NCBI GenBank assembly: GCA_944386285.1
Contig: CALXAM010000038.1
Span: forward strand, 1 to 57,244
Direction: 5' to 3'
Length of the DNA stretch: 57,244 bases
From: an uncultured Clostridia bacterium
Lineage (GTDB): Bacteria; Bacillota; Clostridia; Oscillospirales; Ruminococcaceae
The translations under genes and the position numbers were made by a program. This document shows positions 8,667 to 18,588 of this stretch, piece by piece (within the stretch, counting starts at the first letter, position 1; every line of letters starts with the position of its first letter). Under the pieces are notes generated by a model that saw only the letters and a list, made by a program, of their open reading frames with translations, was not told the DNA's origin and did no database searches.

Positions 8667-10019
8667 TCATTCCTCCGTTTTGTCATTTATGAAAAGCAGA
8701 ACATCTGATGTGTTCTCCCTGACATCCATTCCTTTTTTTACACCGAAATGAAACATTCCGATCACACCGGTCTCATCGCAAATCAGCGGCACAGTCGATT
8801 TCATATATGGAGTAAATCCGGCTTCCGAAAATAGTTTTTTTACCTTTTTCGTAATTCCTGTTTTGGCGCTTAAAAATCGATCGCCTTCTCTGCGGTTTCT
8901 CAGCGTAATCTGTCCTTTTATTGTATCATAGTCGAATGCAAGATATAATAAATTTTTATAAACTTTTTGATATGCAAATGCGTCTTGCTTCGTCATTTTC
9001 TCACATTTCACGACACCGTGTGGTGTTTGTACTTTCATCCCCGGCACAACACAAAACGCATATGGTGCAACCGGCTCCGGTTCTCCAATTGTAAGCACCC
9101 CGCGCCGTGCAAAAAAACGAATTCCGTTTTGTGCAGTCAAGCTGCCGGAAGACATCGAAAACAACGCACACAGCTGCTCACACAGCGGTTCACTCTGACC
9201 CGCTCCTGCATCTTTTAACAGGTGAAGCGCCACACGCCGAACGATTGCCGGATGCTCATGTGCAAGCATCCTACAGTCGTATGTCCCATTTTCTATGTGC
9301 ATGGTCCGAATCACCTGCTCGGTCTGTTTTTGAAGGTAATCCTCTTCAAGAGAAAGGGTCTGTGTCATCCGGACAATCGACTGCACAGCGCCTGGATGCA
9401 CACGCTTTAGTGCAGGAATCACTTCATGCCGAACACGGTTACGGGCATACATTGTCGTTTCATTGGTTGAATCAGTTCGATACTGCAAATTGCATTCGTG
9501 ACAATAAGACTCAATCTCTTCCCGCGTCACCGACAAAAACGGGCGCAGAATATGTTCCCGCTGCACAGGAATTCCGCAAAGCCCATGAAGGCCGGTTCCC
9601 CGTGCCATGCGATAAAGCACGGTTTCGACCTGATCGTTTTGCGTATGTGCTGTCATGATATAACGCGCACCGGTTTTTCGCCGAATCTCTTCAAAAAAAG
9701 CATAGCGGACATTACGTCCGGCTTCTTCCGTCGTGCATTTCTGCTCTTTTGCAAGTGCATCTACATTCACATGATGCACATAAAACGCAACGCCGTAGTC
9801 TCTGCATTGCCTTTCGACAAACTTCGCATCTTCTTCTGATTCCTCGCCGCGCAGCATATGATCGACATGGCAAACTGCCACGCGGTATCCGAGTGCGACA
9901 AGTGCATGCAAAAGCGCGCTTGAGTCAGCGCCACCGGAAACACCGACCACTATGCCATCTTGAGGATGAGCTCCGCTGGATTTCACCGCCGCTTCAATTC
10001 GTTCAATTTGGCGGCTCAT
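8667..10019 (-). CDS. tilS: tRNA(Ile)-lysidine synthetase
   Basis: 450 aa from ATG at 10019, preceded by GGAG; the open frame extends 14 codons upstream inside dnaB without support. The N-terminal PP-loop ATPase motif SGGADS is at residues 28-33. The TilS core follows with HTQNDQVETVLYR and RPFLSVTREEI, and then a C-terminal substrate-binding region (LRNRREGDRF). It adds lysine to C34 of tRNA-Ile so it reads AUA. It overlaps the dnaB end by 17 bp and is 3 bp from hpt, so translation is probably coupled. Confidence 0.96.
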   Translation of the reverse strand: MSRQIERIEAAVKSSGAHPQDGIVVGVSGGADSSALLHALVALGYRVAVCHVDHMLRGEESEEDAKFVERQCRDYGVAFYVHHVNVDALAKEQKCTTEEAGRNVRYAFFEEIRRKTGARYIMTAHTQNDQVETVLYRMARGTGLHGLCGIPVQREHILRPFLSVTREEIESYCHECNLQYRTDSTNETTMYARNRVRHEVIPALKRVHPGAVQSIVRMTQTLSLEEDYLQKQTEQVIRTMHIENGTYDCRMLAHEHPAIVRRVALHLLKDAGAGQSEPLCEQLCALFSMSSGSLTAQNGIRFFARRGVLTIGEPEPVAPYAFCVVPGMKVQTPHGVVKCEKMTKQDAFAYQKVYKNLLYLAFDYDTIKGQITLRNRREGDRFLSAKTGITKKVKKLFSEAGFTPYMKSTVPLICDETGVIGMFHFGVKKGMDVRENTSDVLLFINDKTEE

Positions 10020-11370
10020 CGCGGTACGTCTCCACATCTTCAAATCGTGTATACTGTCCAATCCAGCGCAATTCTACTTCTCCAGTGGAACCATGGCGGT
10101 TTTTCGCAATAATGCACTGCGCATCTGTGCGGTTTTCCGTATCCTCTTCGTAATAGTCCTCACGATACAAAAACAGGACAATATCGGCATCCTGCTCGAT
10201 GGAACCGGAATCACGCAAATCGGAAAGCATCGGTTTGTGTCCTTGCCGCTGTTCCGCCGCACGGGAAAGCTGCGAGAGCAGCAAAATCGGAACGTCTAAT
10301 TCCTTTGCCATAATTTTCAGTCCGCGTGTGAGCTGAGAAATCTCCTGCACGCGGTTCTCCGACCGCTTGCCGGTAGACATCAGCTGCAAATAGTCAATGA
10401 CAACCAAACCGAGATTTTTCAGCCGCATCAAACGTGCTTTAATGTCGTTAACCGTAACACCTGCCGCATCACTGAAATAAAAATTCATCCGGCTTAATAC
10501 ATCTGCACAGCTTGCAAGCTGAACCCATTCATCAGCGGTAAGCCGTCCGACACGCAGCTTATTGCTCTCAATTCGTGCCTCTGAAGACATTGCACGGGAA
10601 ACGAGCTGTTCATTTGACATCTCAAGGGAAAACATGACAACTTCCTTTTGCGGATATCTCCTTGCCACGTTCAGCGCAACATTCATCGCAAAACTTGATT
10701 TACCCATACCAGGACGTGCAGCCAATAGAATCAAGTCAGAGCGGTTCAATCCGCCCAGCATCATATCAAGCTTAGAAAAACCGCTGCGAAGTCCCAAATA
10801 CTGATCTTTATCCTCTCCGGTCATTTTCAAAAGCCGGTCATATGTTTCGATGATAACGGAATCCATCTTTGCAAGGGCAGTATCATCTCGTCCTTGCCGA
10901 ATATCATATACGCGCTGTTCCGCATATTCAAGGACCTGCTCTGCCGCATATTCTCCATCCCGCGCGCGGGAAACGATATCTCCGCAAGCTGTAATGAGCG
11001 CACGCAGATAATATTTTTCCTTTAAAATGCGACAATATTCCGAGAGATTTGCCGTTGTCGGTACAATTTCCATCAACTGCACAAGATACATTTTTGCATC
11101 TTCCGCACTGTCGAATACACTTGCACGAACCACTTCATCAAGCACAGTGACAAAGTCAATCGTACGGCTTAAATTAAACATTCCAATCAATATTGAGAAT
11201 AATTCCTGATGCTGCCTTCTGTAAAACATCTCCGGACGAGAAATCTGCTCGAGCACCAACGCAATCCGATCCGGTTCTAACAATAACGCACCAAGCACAG
11301 ACTGCTCCGCCTCTAAACTATAGGGCAGATTTTCAAGCGTTTCTAACGATATCGTATTTTGCTGCTCCAT
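10003..11370 (-). CDS. dnaB: Replicative DNA helicase DnaB
   Basis: 455 aa from ATG at 11370 with AAAGGAGG 8 nt upstream. The N-terminal DnaB domain begins NLPYSLEAEQSVLGALLLEP. The RecA-like domain has Walker A ARPGMGKSSFAMN near residue 220, LVVIDYLQLM, and the C-terminal DIVLFLYREDYY segment. It unwinds DNA at the chromosomal fork. It follows rplI, a common Firmicutes arrangement, with a terminator-like hairpin between them. Confidence 0.97.
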   Translation of the reverse strand: MEQQNTISLETLENLPYSLEAEQSVLGALLLEPDRIALVLEQISRPEMFYRRQHQELFSILIGMFNLSRTIDFVTVLDEVVRASVFDSAEDAKMYLVQLMEIVPTTANLSEYCRILKEKYYLRALITACGDIVSRARDGEYAAEQVLEYAEQRVYDIRQGRDDTALAKMDSVIIETYDRLLKMTGEDKDQYLGLRSGFSKLDMMLGGLNRSDLILLAARPGMGKSSFAMNVALNVARRYPQKEVVMFSLEMSNEQLVSRAMSSEARIESNKLRVGRLTADEWVQLASCADVLSRMNFYFSDAAGVTVNDIKARLMRLKNLGLVVIDYLQLMSTGKRSENRVQEISQLTRGLKIMAKELDVPILLLSQLSRAAEQRQGHKPMLSDLRDSGSIEQDADIVLFLYREDYYEEDTENRTDAQCIIAKNRHGSTGEVELRWIGQYTRFEDVETYRDEPPN

Positions 11371-11398
11371 GCAAACGCCTCCTTTCAAAACGAAAAAT

Positions 11399-11422
11399 AA
11401 GCCTATCCGCCGGGATAGGCTT
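11399..11422 (-). terminator. Hairpin between rplI and dnaB, likely attenuator
   Basis: Stem AAGCCTATCC with its complement and a short loop, followed on the minus strand by TATTTTT. It lies between the rplI stop and the dnaB ribosome binding site, so it may reduce read-through from rplI into dnaB. Confidence 0.65.
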
Positions 11423-11427
11423 TTTGT

Positions 11428-11877
11428 TTATTCGGCTTCCTTGACGCTGACATTCAGTGTCGCTGTAACACCCGTATGAAGCTTCACTTCACAGGTATAC
11501 TCGCCAAACGTTTTGATATCCGATTTTACTGAAATTTTCTTCTTATTCAGTGCAAGACCAAATTGTTCATTTGCCGCATCTGCAATTTCTTTTGCAGTAA
11601 CTGCGCCAAACAGACGTCCGCCCGTGCCGGCTTTTGCAAAAATCGTTACGGTTTTCCCATCAATCTGTGCGGCAGCCGCCTTTGCCTCATCGAGTGCAAC
11701 CTGTGCATGATGTGCTGCTGCTTCATCTTTCGTCTTTTTCTCATTTAACGCAGCGGCACTGGCCTCAACGGCAAGCCCGCGTTTCAATAAGAAGTTTTTC
11801 GCGTATCCATCCGACACCTTGACAAGCTCTCCTGCTTTTCCGGTTCCTTTGACGTCTTGTTTTAAAATTACCTGCAT
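11428..11877 (-). CDS. rplI: 50S ribosomal protein L9
   Basis: 149 aa, normal length. The N-terminal rRNA-binding domain starts [20 protein letters not shown] and includes [15 protein letters not shown] long helix (about 45-75) leads to the C-terminal domain ending in a [17 protein letters not shown] strand. It lies 17 bp downstream of gdpP, the usual partner. Confidence 0.97.
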   Translation of the reverse strand: MQVILKQDVKGTGKAGELVKVSDGYAKNFLLKRGLAVEASAAALNEKKTKDEAAAHHAQVALDEAKAAAAQIDGKTVTIFAKAGTGGRLFGAVTAKEIADAANEQFGLALNKKKISVKSDIKTFGEYTCEVKLHTGVTATLNVSVKEAE

Positions 11878-11894
11878 ATTAAAATCCGCCTTTC

Positions 11895-13871
11895 TTACTT
11901 TTTCTCCTGTTCGGCAACATATTTTTCAATAATTGCCGCAAGCTTTGTTCGTACCTGATGGCACTCTGTATCTTTAATTTGTGCACCGGCCATCGTGTGA
12001 TGTCCGCCGCCGCCAAGCTGTTCCAAAATCACTTGTACGTTAAACGCACCCATGGATCTTGCTGAAATATTGACGTTTCCATTTTCCTGATAGATCACGA
12101 ACGACGCTTTTACACCGTTAATATGCAAAAGTTCATCCGCTGCCTGCGGAGCAACCACCCGCATATCGTCTGACGCAAAATCACAAACGGAGATTGCGCA
12201 GCCACAGCCTTTTAATACTTCCGCATTGGAGACAATCTGAGTACGCCGCCGATATGACTCAATCGTTGATGCGAACAGCTGATTGACAGAAACCGTATCG
12301 GCACCAAGCCGTCTTAAGTATGCAGCAGCCTCAAACGTACGTACGCCCGTTTTGACCACAAAATTCTTTGTATCAAGCATAATACCGGCAAGAAGCGCCT
12401 CTGCTTCTACACGTCCCAAGCGGCATTGATCACCTAAATATTGAATCAGTTCTGTCACCATTTCCGATGCACTCGAAGCAAACGGCTCGTGATAAAAGAT
12501 CACTGCATTTTGAATGTGATTGACCATCTTTCTATGATGGTCGATTACAACCACCTGCTTGCACGCATGATAAATGGCAGGACTTTCGATCAAATCTTCT
12601 GTATGTGTATCTACAATAATTAAAAGTGTTTTCTCGTTAATCAAATCACGCGCTGCATCCGGCAGACAAATTAAATCCTGTTCCTTGTGTTCTACCAGTC
12701 GCTGCACCAGCACATCCGCTAAGTTTCGTCTGGAATCCAAAACGATCGCAGAATTCTTTCCAAGACACCGCACAGCTTTTGCCATACCGATTGCAGAACC
12801 GAGTGCATCCAGATCTGCAAAGCGATGTCCCATCACGAGCACATTGCTGCTGGTCTTAATCAACTCTGCAAGCGCAGATGCCACAATACGTGTTTTCACC
12901 TTGGTTTGTTTTTCGACGCCTTTTGAATAGCCGCCGAAGAATTCATAACCGCCGTCTGTTTTCACTGCAACCTGATCGCCGCCGCGACCAAGTGCCATTT
13001 CAAGCGCCTGTCGTGCTTCATTCTCCGCGCGTTTCATATTTTCTGTAACGCGTGCAACACCGATTGAGAGCGTGACCGGCGTACGGTTTTCTGTTTCCAC
13101 CATACGCACCTTGTCAAGAATTTCAAACCGATTCCGGCGCATCTTATCAAGATCCTGACTCTCTACCACCATCACATAGCGGTCGTGATCGATCCGGCGG
13201 ATAAATCCGCTCGTTTCATCTGAAAATTCCTGAATGATGTTGCGTACGTCGTTTAAAAGTTTGAGCTTATTGCTTTCCGGCTCGCGATTGATCGTCTCTT
13301 CATAATTGTCAATCAGCATCGACATAATGACAGGACGTTTTTTCTCCTCTTCGCGCCGCTTTTTCTCAAGCGTCGTTACATCGACAAAGTACATTGCATA
13401 AAACGCCTGCGGTGCTGCCGTTTTCATACAGAACGTTTGATAAAATCCATCCTGACAGCCAATCAGCCGCGGACCATTTTCCGCAATATCTTCCGGAGAA
13501 TCCGGAAACAAATAAGCCAGCCGATATCCAAAAATATCTTCGCCGCCATGAAGCACAACAGATCGAAACATTTCGTTATACCAAACGATTTCACCTGACT
13601 GTGTCGCAAACAGCACCGGCATCGGGAAGTAGAGCAATCCCGCTTCCTGAGAATCAGACAGCATTTTCCCAATGGATGCCATGGATTTTCTAAGATCCTG
13701 TTGAATTTTCCAAATCTTAATTGACGCAATAATATCAACGGTAAGCACAAACGGTGCTGCAATCGCAAACAACCACCAGTTAACAAAAAACAGCATTCCC
13801 CAAAGTATAAGCGTCATTAAAATCAACAATGCGTACAATGGCCGAATCAGCCAAAATCGCTTTTGCTTCAT
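11895..13871 (-). CDS. gdpP: Cyclic-di-AMP phosphodiesterase GdpP
   Basis: 658 aa. Two N-terminal membrane helices (about 10-55) are followed by a PAS-like domain, a degenerate GGDEF domain (about 170-300; no intact GGDEF motif), and a DHH domain with [10 protein letters not shown] near residue 442. The DHHA1 domain has [12 protein letters not shown] near residue 620. It hydrolyses c-di-AMP, the Firmicutes second messenger for potassium and envelope homeostasis. It sits between rnj and rplI, with GGGAGG before the ATG. Confidence 0.96.
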   Translation of the reverse strand: MKQKRFWLIRPLYALLILMTLILWGMLFFVNWWLFAIAAPFVLTVDIIASIKIWKIQQDLRKSMASIGKMLSDSQEAGLLYFPMPVLFATQSGEIVWYNEMFRSVVLHGGEDIFGYRLAYLFPDSPEDIAENGPRLIGCQDGFYQTFCMKTAAPQAFYAMYFVDVTTLEKKRREEEKKRPVIMSMLIDNYEETINREPESNKLKLLNDVRNIIQEFSDETSGFIRRIDHDRYVMVVESQDLDKMRRNRFEILDKVRMVETENRTPVTLSIGVARVTENMKRAENEARQALEMALGRGGDQVAVKTDGGYEFFGGYSKGVEKQTKVKTRIVASALAELIKTSSNVLVMGHRFADLDALGSAIGMAKAVRCLGKNSAIVLDSRRNLADVLVQRLVEHKEQDLICLPDAARDLINEKTLLIIVDTHTEDLIESPAIYHACKQVVVIDHHRKMVNHIQNAVIFYHEPFASSASEMVTELIQYLGDQCRLGRVEAEALLAGIMLDTKNFVVKTGVRTFEAAAYLRRLGADTVSVNQLFASTIESYRRRTQIVSNAEVLKGCGCAISVCDFASDDMRVVAPQAADELLHINGVKASFVIYQENGNVNISARSMGAFNVQVILEQLGGGGHHTMAGAQIKDTECHQVRTKLAAIIEKYVAEQEKK

Positions 13872-13898
13872 AAAAAAGCCTCCCTGCGGCCTTATTGA

Positions 13899-15842
13899 TC
13901 ACACCTCTGTGATAATCGGCAAAATCATCGGGCCGCGTTTTGTCTTTTTATAAATATAATTGGACAACCCATCTCTAACATTCATTTTGATTGTACTCCA
14001 ATCACGAATGCCGGAATCCAAACATTGATCCAATATATTTTTAACCACCTGTTTGGCCTCAGTCATGAGTTCCTCTGCTTCACGCACATACACAAATCCG
14101 CGCGATACAATGTCCGGTCCTGCAAGCAATGTGCCGGTTAAACTCTCCATCGTGATGACCACAATAATCAATCCGTCTTTCGCCAGATGCTGACGATCAC
14201 GCAGCACAATTGCCCCCACATCACCGACGCCTAAACCGTCTACCAATACTCGTCCTGCAGGAACTGTACCCGTTTGGCTGATGCCGTCTTCTGACACTGT
14301 AATCACCTGACCGATATCACCGATCATTACATGTGACGGTTCAATTCCCATCGACTTTGCAAGTTTTGCGTGCGCCTTTAAATGTTTAAACTCACCATGA
14401 AGCGGCATCACAAACTTCGGGCGCGTCATGCTCATGACAAGCGCAAGCTCATCTTGACAAGCGTGGCCCGAAACATGTACCTCATACATCGCTTCATAAA
14501 CGACTTCCGCACCAAGCTTAAGCAAATCGTTGACAACGCGTGTGACGTGCTTCTCATTGCCCGGAATCGGTGTTGCCGAGATGATAATGAAATCCTCTGC
14601 TGTGACATTCACCTTTCGATGATCGCCTGTCGCCATACGAGAAAGCGCACTCATCGGCTCGCCCTGGCTGCCCGTTGTGATGACAACGACCTTTTCCTGC
14701 GGATAGCGCGAAATGGTATCAATATCAACCAATAATCCTTCCGGTACATTCAAATAGCCAAGCTCGACTGCCACCGCAACGACGTTTTCCATACTTCTGC
14801 CAGACACTGCCACTTTACGGCCGAATTTCTGCGCCACTGTGATAATCTGCTGAATACGGTGGATATTTGATGAAAACGACGCAATAATGATACGATGTCC
14901 CTCGGCATTTGTAAACAATCCTTCAAAGGAACGGCCGACTTTCCGTTCACTCGGTGTAGAACCGGGGCGCTCTGCATTCGTTGAATCCGCCAGCAAGCAC
15001 AGCACACCTTTTTCGCCCAGCTCAGCAAGGCGAGCCAAATCGGTAACGCCGCCTTCAATCGGGGTGTAATCGATTTTAAAGTCACCGGTATGCACGATAA
15101 TTCCCGCAGGCGAGTGTACGACAATGCCCATGGCATCCGGAATCGAGTGATTCATATGGATGAATTCCACTTTCATGCAGCCAAACTGCACCGTATCCCG
15201 CGGATTCACCACAAACAGTTTTGCCTGTCCCAGTAATCCGTGTTCTTTCAGCTTTCCTTTAATCAGTCCGATCGCCAGCGGAGATGCATAAATCGGAAGC
15301 GAAACCCGCTTGAGCAGATACGGAATGGCACCGATATGATCTTCATGACCATGCGTAATCACAATGCCGCGAATTTTATCAATATTCTGCTCAACATACG
15401 TAAAATCAGGAATCACGAGGTCAACGCCCAACATATCGGCGTCCGGAAACGCGAGTCCGCAGTCGATAATAAACATATCGCCGCAGCACTCATAAAGCGT
15501 CATATTCTTTCCGATCTCATTCAAACCGCCCAACGGAATAATATTGATTGGCGGTTTTTTCACCTGCCGCTGCGAAGTACGCCGTGTATTCTTACGCGGT
15601 CCGGTTTGTTTGTATTGCTTTTTTTGTGCCGGTTGTGTTTTCTTTTGTGAATCCGACTGCTCCTTTTGGAGTTCTGCCAAAAGCTCATTCGGATTCAGCG
15701 GTGTAAATGTGCGTTTCCCGTTTGAAACGCGGGGCGAACGCTTTTTTGTTTGCTTCGGCTCTGACGGAGACATTCCGTCATTTTCATTTAATGATGCGTA
15801 ATTTTTGCGCAATGTCAATTCCCTCACTTCGGTTTTCTTCAT
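13899..15842 (-). CDS. rnj: Ribonuclease J
   Basis: 647 aa metallo-beta-lactamase/beta-CASP nuclease. The metal site HGHEDHIG lies near residue 160, and beta-CASP segments such as TGSQGEPMSALSRMA follow. It matures and degrades RNA in both 5'-exo and endo modes. The conserved core (INIIPLGGLNEIGKN) begins about 100 residues in; the N-terminus is a basic, Gln/Lys/Arg-rich, probably disordered extension. The start is uncertain: ATG 15842 has only a weak ribosome binding site, and an in-frame ATG at 15773 also has a weak one. I kept the longer form. Confidence 0.95.
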   Translation of the reverse strand: MKKTEVRELTLRKNYASLNENDGMSPSEPKQTKKRSPRVSNGKRTFTPLNPNELLAELQKEQSDSQKKTQPAQKKQYKQTGPRKNTRRTSQRQVKKPPINIIPLGGLNEIGKNMTLYECCGDMFIIDCGLAFPDADMLGVDLVIPDFTYVEQNIDKIRGIVITHGHEDHIGAIPYLLKRVSLPIYASPLAIGLIKGKLKEHGLLGQAKLFVVNPRDTVQFGCMKVEFIHMNHSIPDAMGIVVHSPAGIIVHTGDFKIDYTPIEGGVTDLARLAELGEKGVLCLLADSTNAERPGSTPSERKVGRSFEGLFTNAEGHRIIIASFSSNIHRIQQIITVAQKFGRKVAVSGRSMENVVAVAVELGYLNVPEGLLVDIDTISRYPQEKVVVITTGSQGEPMSALSRMATGDHRKVNVTAEDFIIISATPIPGNEKHVTRVVNDLLKLGAEVVYEAMYEVHVSGHACQDELALVMSMTRPKFVMPLHGEFKHLKAHAKLAKSMGIEPSHVMIGDIGQVITVSEDGISQTGTVPAGRVLVDGLGVGDVGAIVLRDRQHLAKDGLIIVVITMESLTGTLLAGPDIVSRGFVYVREAEELMTEAKQVVKNILDQCLDSGIRDWSTIKMNVRDGLSNYIYKKTKRGPMILPIITEV

Positions 15843-16067
15843 AATCCGGATAAAAAGGTATAACCACCAAAGCCGACCCTATAATCGTCCAAATAAAAGT
15901 CGGTATCCAAGATATGTATATGATTTTCAATGTGTGAATAAAAAGAAACATTGGGATAAAACCGGAGTTTGATCCGCTTTGTTGCCAGCCATTATTTTTC
16001 GTCCGATCTGTCGGCGTCAAGCAACGGTCTCTTTTTTACAGCTTCTCCGTACATCTACTGTTCTATT

Positions 16068-16096
16068 ATTGTATAACGAATCACAAAAACTGTCAA
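16068..16096 (-). promoter_or_regulatory. Promoter of the rnj-gdpP-rplI-dnaB-tilS-hpt-ftsH cluster
   Basis: TTGACA (16096-16091), 17-bp spacer, TACAAT (16073-16068) on the minus strand. The start point near 16061 leaves a leader of about 220 nt before the RNase J ATG. The gap 15843-16217 holds this promoter and the lepA terminator and no gene I would defend. Confidence 0.88.
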
Positions 16097-16180
16097 GAGA
16101 GCGCCCAAATGCACCCTGTCATTTTCCTATTCTGTGTCAACTTTTTCCTAACATTCGCATTCACATATTGAATCCATAAA

Positions 16181-16212
16181 AAAACACGGACAGATTGGTC
16201 TCTCCGTGTTTT
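16181..16212 (-). terminator. Terminator of lepA
   Basis: Stem AAAACACGGA with TCCGTGTTTT, then a T-run on the minus strand, 6 bp after the lepA stop. Confidence 0.85.
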
Positions 16213-16217
16213 CTATC

Positions 16218-18026
16218 TTATTCATCCAGCTTTAATACTGCCATAAAGGCTTCCTGCGGCACTTCTACACTGCCAAGCGACCGCATTCGTTTCTTACCTT
16301 CTTTTTGTTTTTCAAGCAATTTCTTCTTTCGGGTAATGTCACCGCCGTAGCATTTTGCAAGCACATCTTTGCGCATTGCTTTGACGGTTTCTCTTGCAAT
16401 AATTTTACCGCCGATCGCCGCTTGAATCGGTACTTCAAACAACTGCCGCGGGATATTGTCTTTTAATTTTTCTGCAATACGTCTTCCGCGTTCGTACGCC
16501 TTGTCCGCATGGACGATAAACGACAACGCATCCACGATTTCGCCGTTTAAGAGAATATCGAGTTTTACGAGTTTTGACTGGACAAATCCTGATAACTCAT
16601 AGTCAAATGACGCATATCCGCGTGTTCTTGACTTAAGCGCATCAAAAAAGTCATATACGATTTCATTCAATGGAAGCTCATAGTGCATCTCCACACGTGT
16701 GACATCAAGGTATTTCATATCTTTAAAAACACCGCGGCGATTCTGGCAGAGTTCCATAATATTTCCCACAAACTCATTCGGGGTTAAGATATTCGCTTTC
16801 ACAAACGGCTCCTCTGCCTGTGCAATCAGCGCAGCATCCGGATAGTTTGTAGGGTTATCGATCATCTGTACCTCACCGTTTGTCAGTGTCAGCCTGTACA
16901 CAACAGACGGCGCCGTCGTGATAAGATCCAGATTAAACTCACGTTCCAAACGCTCCTGAATAATCTCCATATGCAGCAATCCCAAAAATCCGCACCGGAA
17001 ACCAAATCCCAACGCAATTGATGTTTCCGGTTCAAACGAAAGAGACGCATCATTTAACTGCAGCTTTGTCAGCGCATCACGCAGATCTTGATATTTTGCG
17101 CCATCGGCCGGATAAATACCGGAAAAGACCATCGGATTCACTTTTTTATATCCAGGCAGCGGCTCTTTCGCAGGGCAATCCGCACGTGTCACCGTATCAC
17201 CGACGCGCGTATCTCCGATATCTTTAATACTTGCGGCAATATAGCCAACCTCACCCGCATAAAGTCCTTCCCGCGGCACTGAAGTCTTGGCACCCATATA
17301 GCCAAGCTCTGTGACGGTATATTCACCGCCGGATGCCATCATACGAATGGTATCACCAACATGCAGTTCACCGTCCATGACACGGATATAGACAATAACA
17401 CCTTTATAGCTGTCATAATAGGAGTCAAAGATCAGCGCCTTAAACGGTGCGTCCTCATCCCCGGACGGCGGCGGCACATCACGCACAACCGCTTCCAAAA
17501 CCGCTTCAATATTCACACCGGTTTTGGCCGAGATCCGCGGTGCATCCATCGCAGGAATTCCGATGACATCTTCGATCTCATGACAAACTGTATCCGGATC
17601 TGCTGCCGGAAGATCAATTTTATTGATAACGGGAACAACTTCCAAATCATGATCAATGGCAAGGTACGTATTTGCCAACGTCTGTGCTTCAACGCCTTGT
17701 GAAGCATCTACGACTAAAATCGCGCCCTCACACGCTGCAAGCGATCGGGAAACCTCGTAGTTAAAGTCAACATGGCCGGGTGTATCAATTAAATTCAGCT
17801 GATACGTTTCACCGTCTTTCGCTTGATATTCGATCGTAACCGCACGCGCTTTAATCGTAATGCCGCGCTCACGTTCAATGTCCATATTGTCCAAAAGCTG
17901 TTCTTCCATTTCACGGTTTTCCACCGCACTAGTCAGCTCGAGCATGCGATCAGCCAATGTACTTTTTCCATGATCTATATGCGCAATGATACTAAAATTA
18001 CGAATTTTGTTTTGTCTGTCCGACAA
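16218..18026 (-). CDS. lepA: Elongation factor 4 (LepA), back-translocating GTPase
   Basis: 602 aa from TTG at 18026 (reading [11 protein letters not shown]), placed after AGAGGTGA. A GTG three codons upstream overlaps that ribosome binding site, so TTG is the better start, but this is a judgement. The GTPase domain has AHIDHGKST near residue 17 and the G2/G3 segments RGITIKAR and DTPGHVDF. The LepA-specific C-terminal domain includes [19 protein letters not shown]. It remobilises stalled ribosomes. It is transcribed alone from its own promoter. Confidence 0.97.
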   Translation of the reverse strand: MSDRQNKIRNFSIIAHIDHGKSTLADRMLELTSAVENREMEEQLLDNMDIERERGITIKARAVTIEYQAKDGETYQLNLIDTPGHVDFNYEVSRSLAACEGAILVVDASQGVEAQTLANTYLAIDHDLEVVPVINKIDLPAADPDTVCHEIEDVIGIPAMDAPRISAKTGVNIEAVLEAVVRDVPPPSGDEDAPFKALIFDSYYDSYKGVIVYIRVMDGELHVGDTIRMMASGGEYTVTELGYMGAKTSVPREGLYAGEVGYIAASIKDIGDTRVGDTVTRADCPAKEPLPGYKKVNPMVFSGIYPADGAKYQDLRDALTKLQLNDASLSFEPETSIALGFGFRCGFLGLLHMEIIQERLEREFNLDLITTAPSVVYRLTLTNGEVQMIDNPTNYPDAALIAQAEEPFVKANILTPNEFVGNIMELCQNRRGVFKDMKYLDVTRVEMHYELPLNEIVYDFFDALKSRTRGYASFDYELSGFVQSKLVKLDILLNGEIVDALSFIVHADKAYERGRRIAEKLKDNIPRQLFEVPIQAAIGGKIIARETVKAMRKDVLAKCYGGDITRKKKLLEKQKEGKKRMRSLGSVEVPQEAFMAVLKLDE

Positions 18027-18102
18027 ACATCTCACCTCTTTGGTATAATCCGTACAAAACGGGAAAAACTCTGTCTTGACGGAATTTTCTCTAATCTAAA
18101 TT

Positions 18103-18131
18103 ATTATATCATAACCGCCATTTTCCCGCAA
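18103..18131 (-). promoter_or_regulatory. Promoter of lepA
   Basis: TTGCGG (18131-18126), 17-bp spacer, TATAAT (18108-18103) on the minus strand, about 75 bp upstream of the lepA start. Confidence 0.7.
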
Positions 18132-18176
18132 TTAAAACATTTCGCAAAAAAAAATAAAAAAAATCGAAAAAAGGTG

Positions 18177-18205
18177 TTGACATCCTATTTTCAATCTGCT
18201 ATAAT
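18177..18205 (+). promoter_or_regulatory. Promoter of tRNA-Lys
   Basis: A full-consensus TTGACA (18177-18182), 17-bp spacer, TATAAT (18200-18205), followed by a roughly 55-nt leader to the tRNA. The strength fits a stable-RNA gene. Confidence 0.92.
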
Positions 18206-18265
18206 AAACGAGCGCTCGAGAGAGAGGGCAAATAAGTCAAGTATCTCGAGTTTATATAAACGCAT

Positions 18266-18341
18266 GATCCACTAGCTCAGCTGGCAGAGCATTTGACTTT
18301 TAATCAAAGGGTCCGGAGTTCGAATCTCCGGTGGATCACCA
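18266..18341 (+). tRNA. tRNA-Lys (anticodon UUU)
   Basis: 76 nt with encoded CCA. The 7-bp acceptor stem pairs GATCCAC with GTGGATC. The anticodon loop CTTTTAA gives UUU at 18299-18301, and the T-arm GGAGTTCGAATCTCC is intact. Its 3' half is the prophage attachment core; everything from 18295 rightwards lies within the duplicated core, so the working gene is a host/phage hybrid. Confidence 0.98.
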
Positions 18342-18344
18342 AGA
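18295..18344 (+). repeat. attL, 50-bp core shared with attR
   Basis: Positions 18295-18344 (anticodon arm to just past CCA of tRNA-Lys) are identical to 51274-51323. The flanks differ on both sides. This is the usual size and place for tyrosine-integrase cores at tRNA 3' ends. Confidence 0.95.
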
Positions 18345-18345
18345 G

Positions 18346-18378
18346 AAAACCGCTATAGACGATGTCTATAGCGGTTTT
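18346..18378 (+). terminator. Phage-borne terminator behind the reconstituted tRNA-Lys
   Basis: Stem AAAACCGCTATAGAC with its complement and a 3-nt loop, starting 5 nt after CCA. It lies on the phage side of attL, so the phage provides it to replace the host terminator displaced to 51325-51356. Confidence 0.85.
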
Positions 18379-18391
18379 GTTTTATAAAAAT

Positions 18392-18410
18392 GACTTGCAT
18401 CCGACTTGCA
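18392..18410 (+). repeat. Candidate integrase arm-type sites, left arm
   Basis: GACTTGCA occurs twice (18392-18399 and 18403-18410), 11 bp apart and in the same orientation. The same word recurs twice on the other side of the attachment core, just after the integrase gene. This matches arm-site arrangements of tyrosine integrases with an N-terminal arm-binding domain. Confidence 0.55.
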
Positions 18411-18419
18411 CGCAACTAC

Positions 18420-18437
18420 TTAGTTTATATAAACTAA
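18420..18437. repeat. 18-bp perfect palindrome
   Basis: TTAGTTTATATAAACTAA is its own reverse complement. It lies between the arm-type repeats and the endolysin remnant and could be a protein-binding site (for example for recombination directionality). The role is unknown. Confidence 0.45.
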
Positions 18438-18497
18438 AAAGTGCTCAGGCAAATGCCTGAGCGCTTTTCTCTTTTACGGCAGCTTCAATATGTTTGC
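18436..18497. repeat. Decayed second copy of endolysin 3' end plus terminator
   Basis: This segment aligns without gaps, offset 1531 bp, to 19967-20028. The shared parts are the hairpin (GCTCAGGCA stem), the spacer CTTTTCTCTTTTACGGC, and the last codons of the endolysin, which read N-I-L-K-L-P-stop on the minus strand compared with D-V-L-K-L-P-stop in the intact gene. It marks the outer border of the cargo pair 18589-19717. The hairpin should still terminate the cargo transcript from the right. Positions 18498-18588 hold nothing else I can name. Confidence 0.8.
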
Positions 18498-18588
18498 CCA
18501 ATATCAATAAGTTACAACACATAAAATTTCAGTAATGACAAAAAGAATCAATGTATTAAACCGATTCTTTTTTCTTACTCTATTTAGT

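Noticed and set aside
15784..16020. A 78-codon frame upstream of RNase J with a hydrophobic segment
   Set aside because: It starts with TTG without a ribosome binding site and overlaps the RNase J start by 59 bp. It lies in the expected untranslated leader. Kept only as a possibility when testing the leader.
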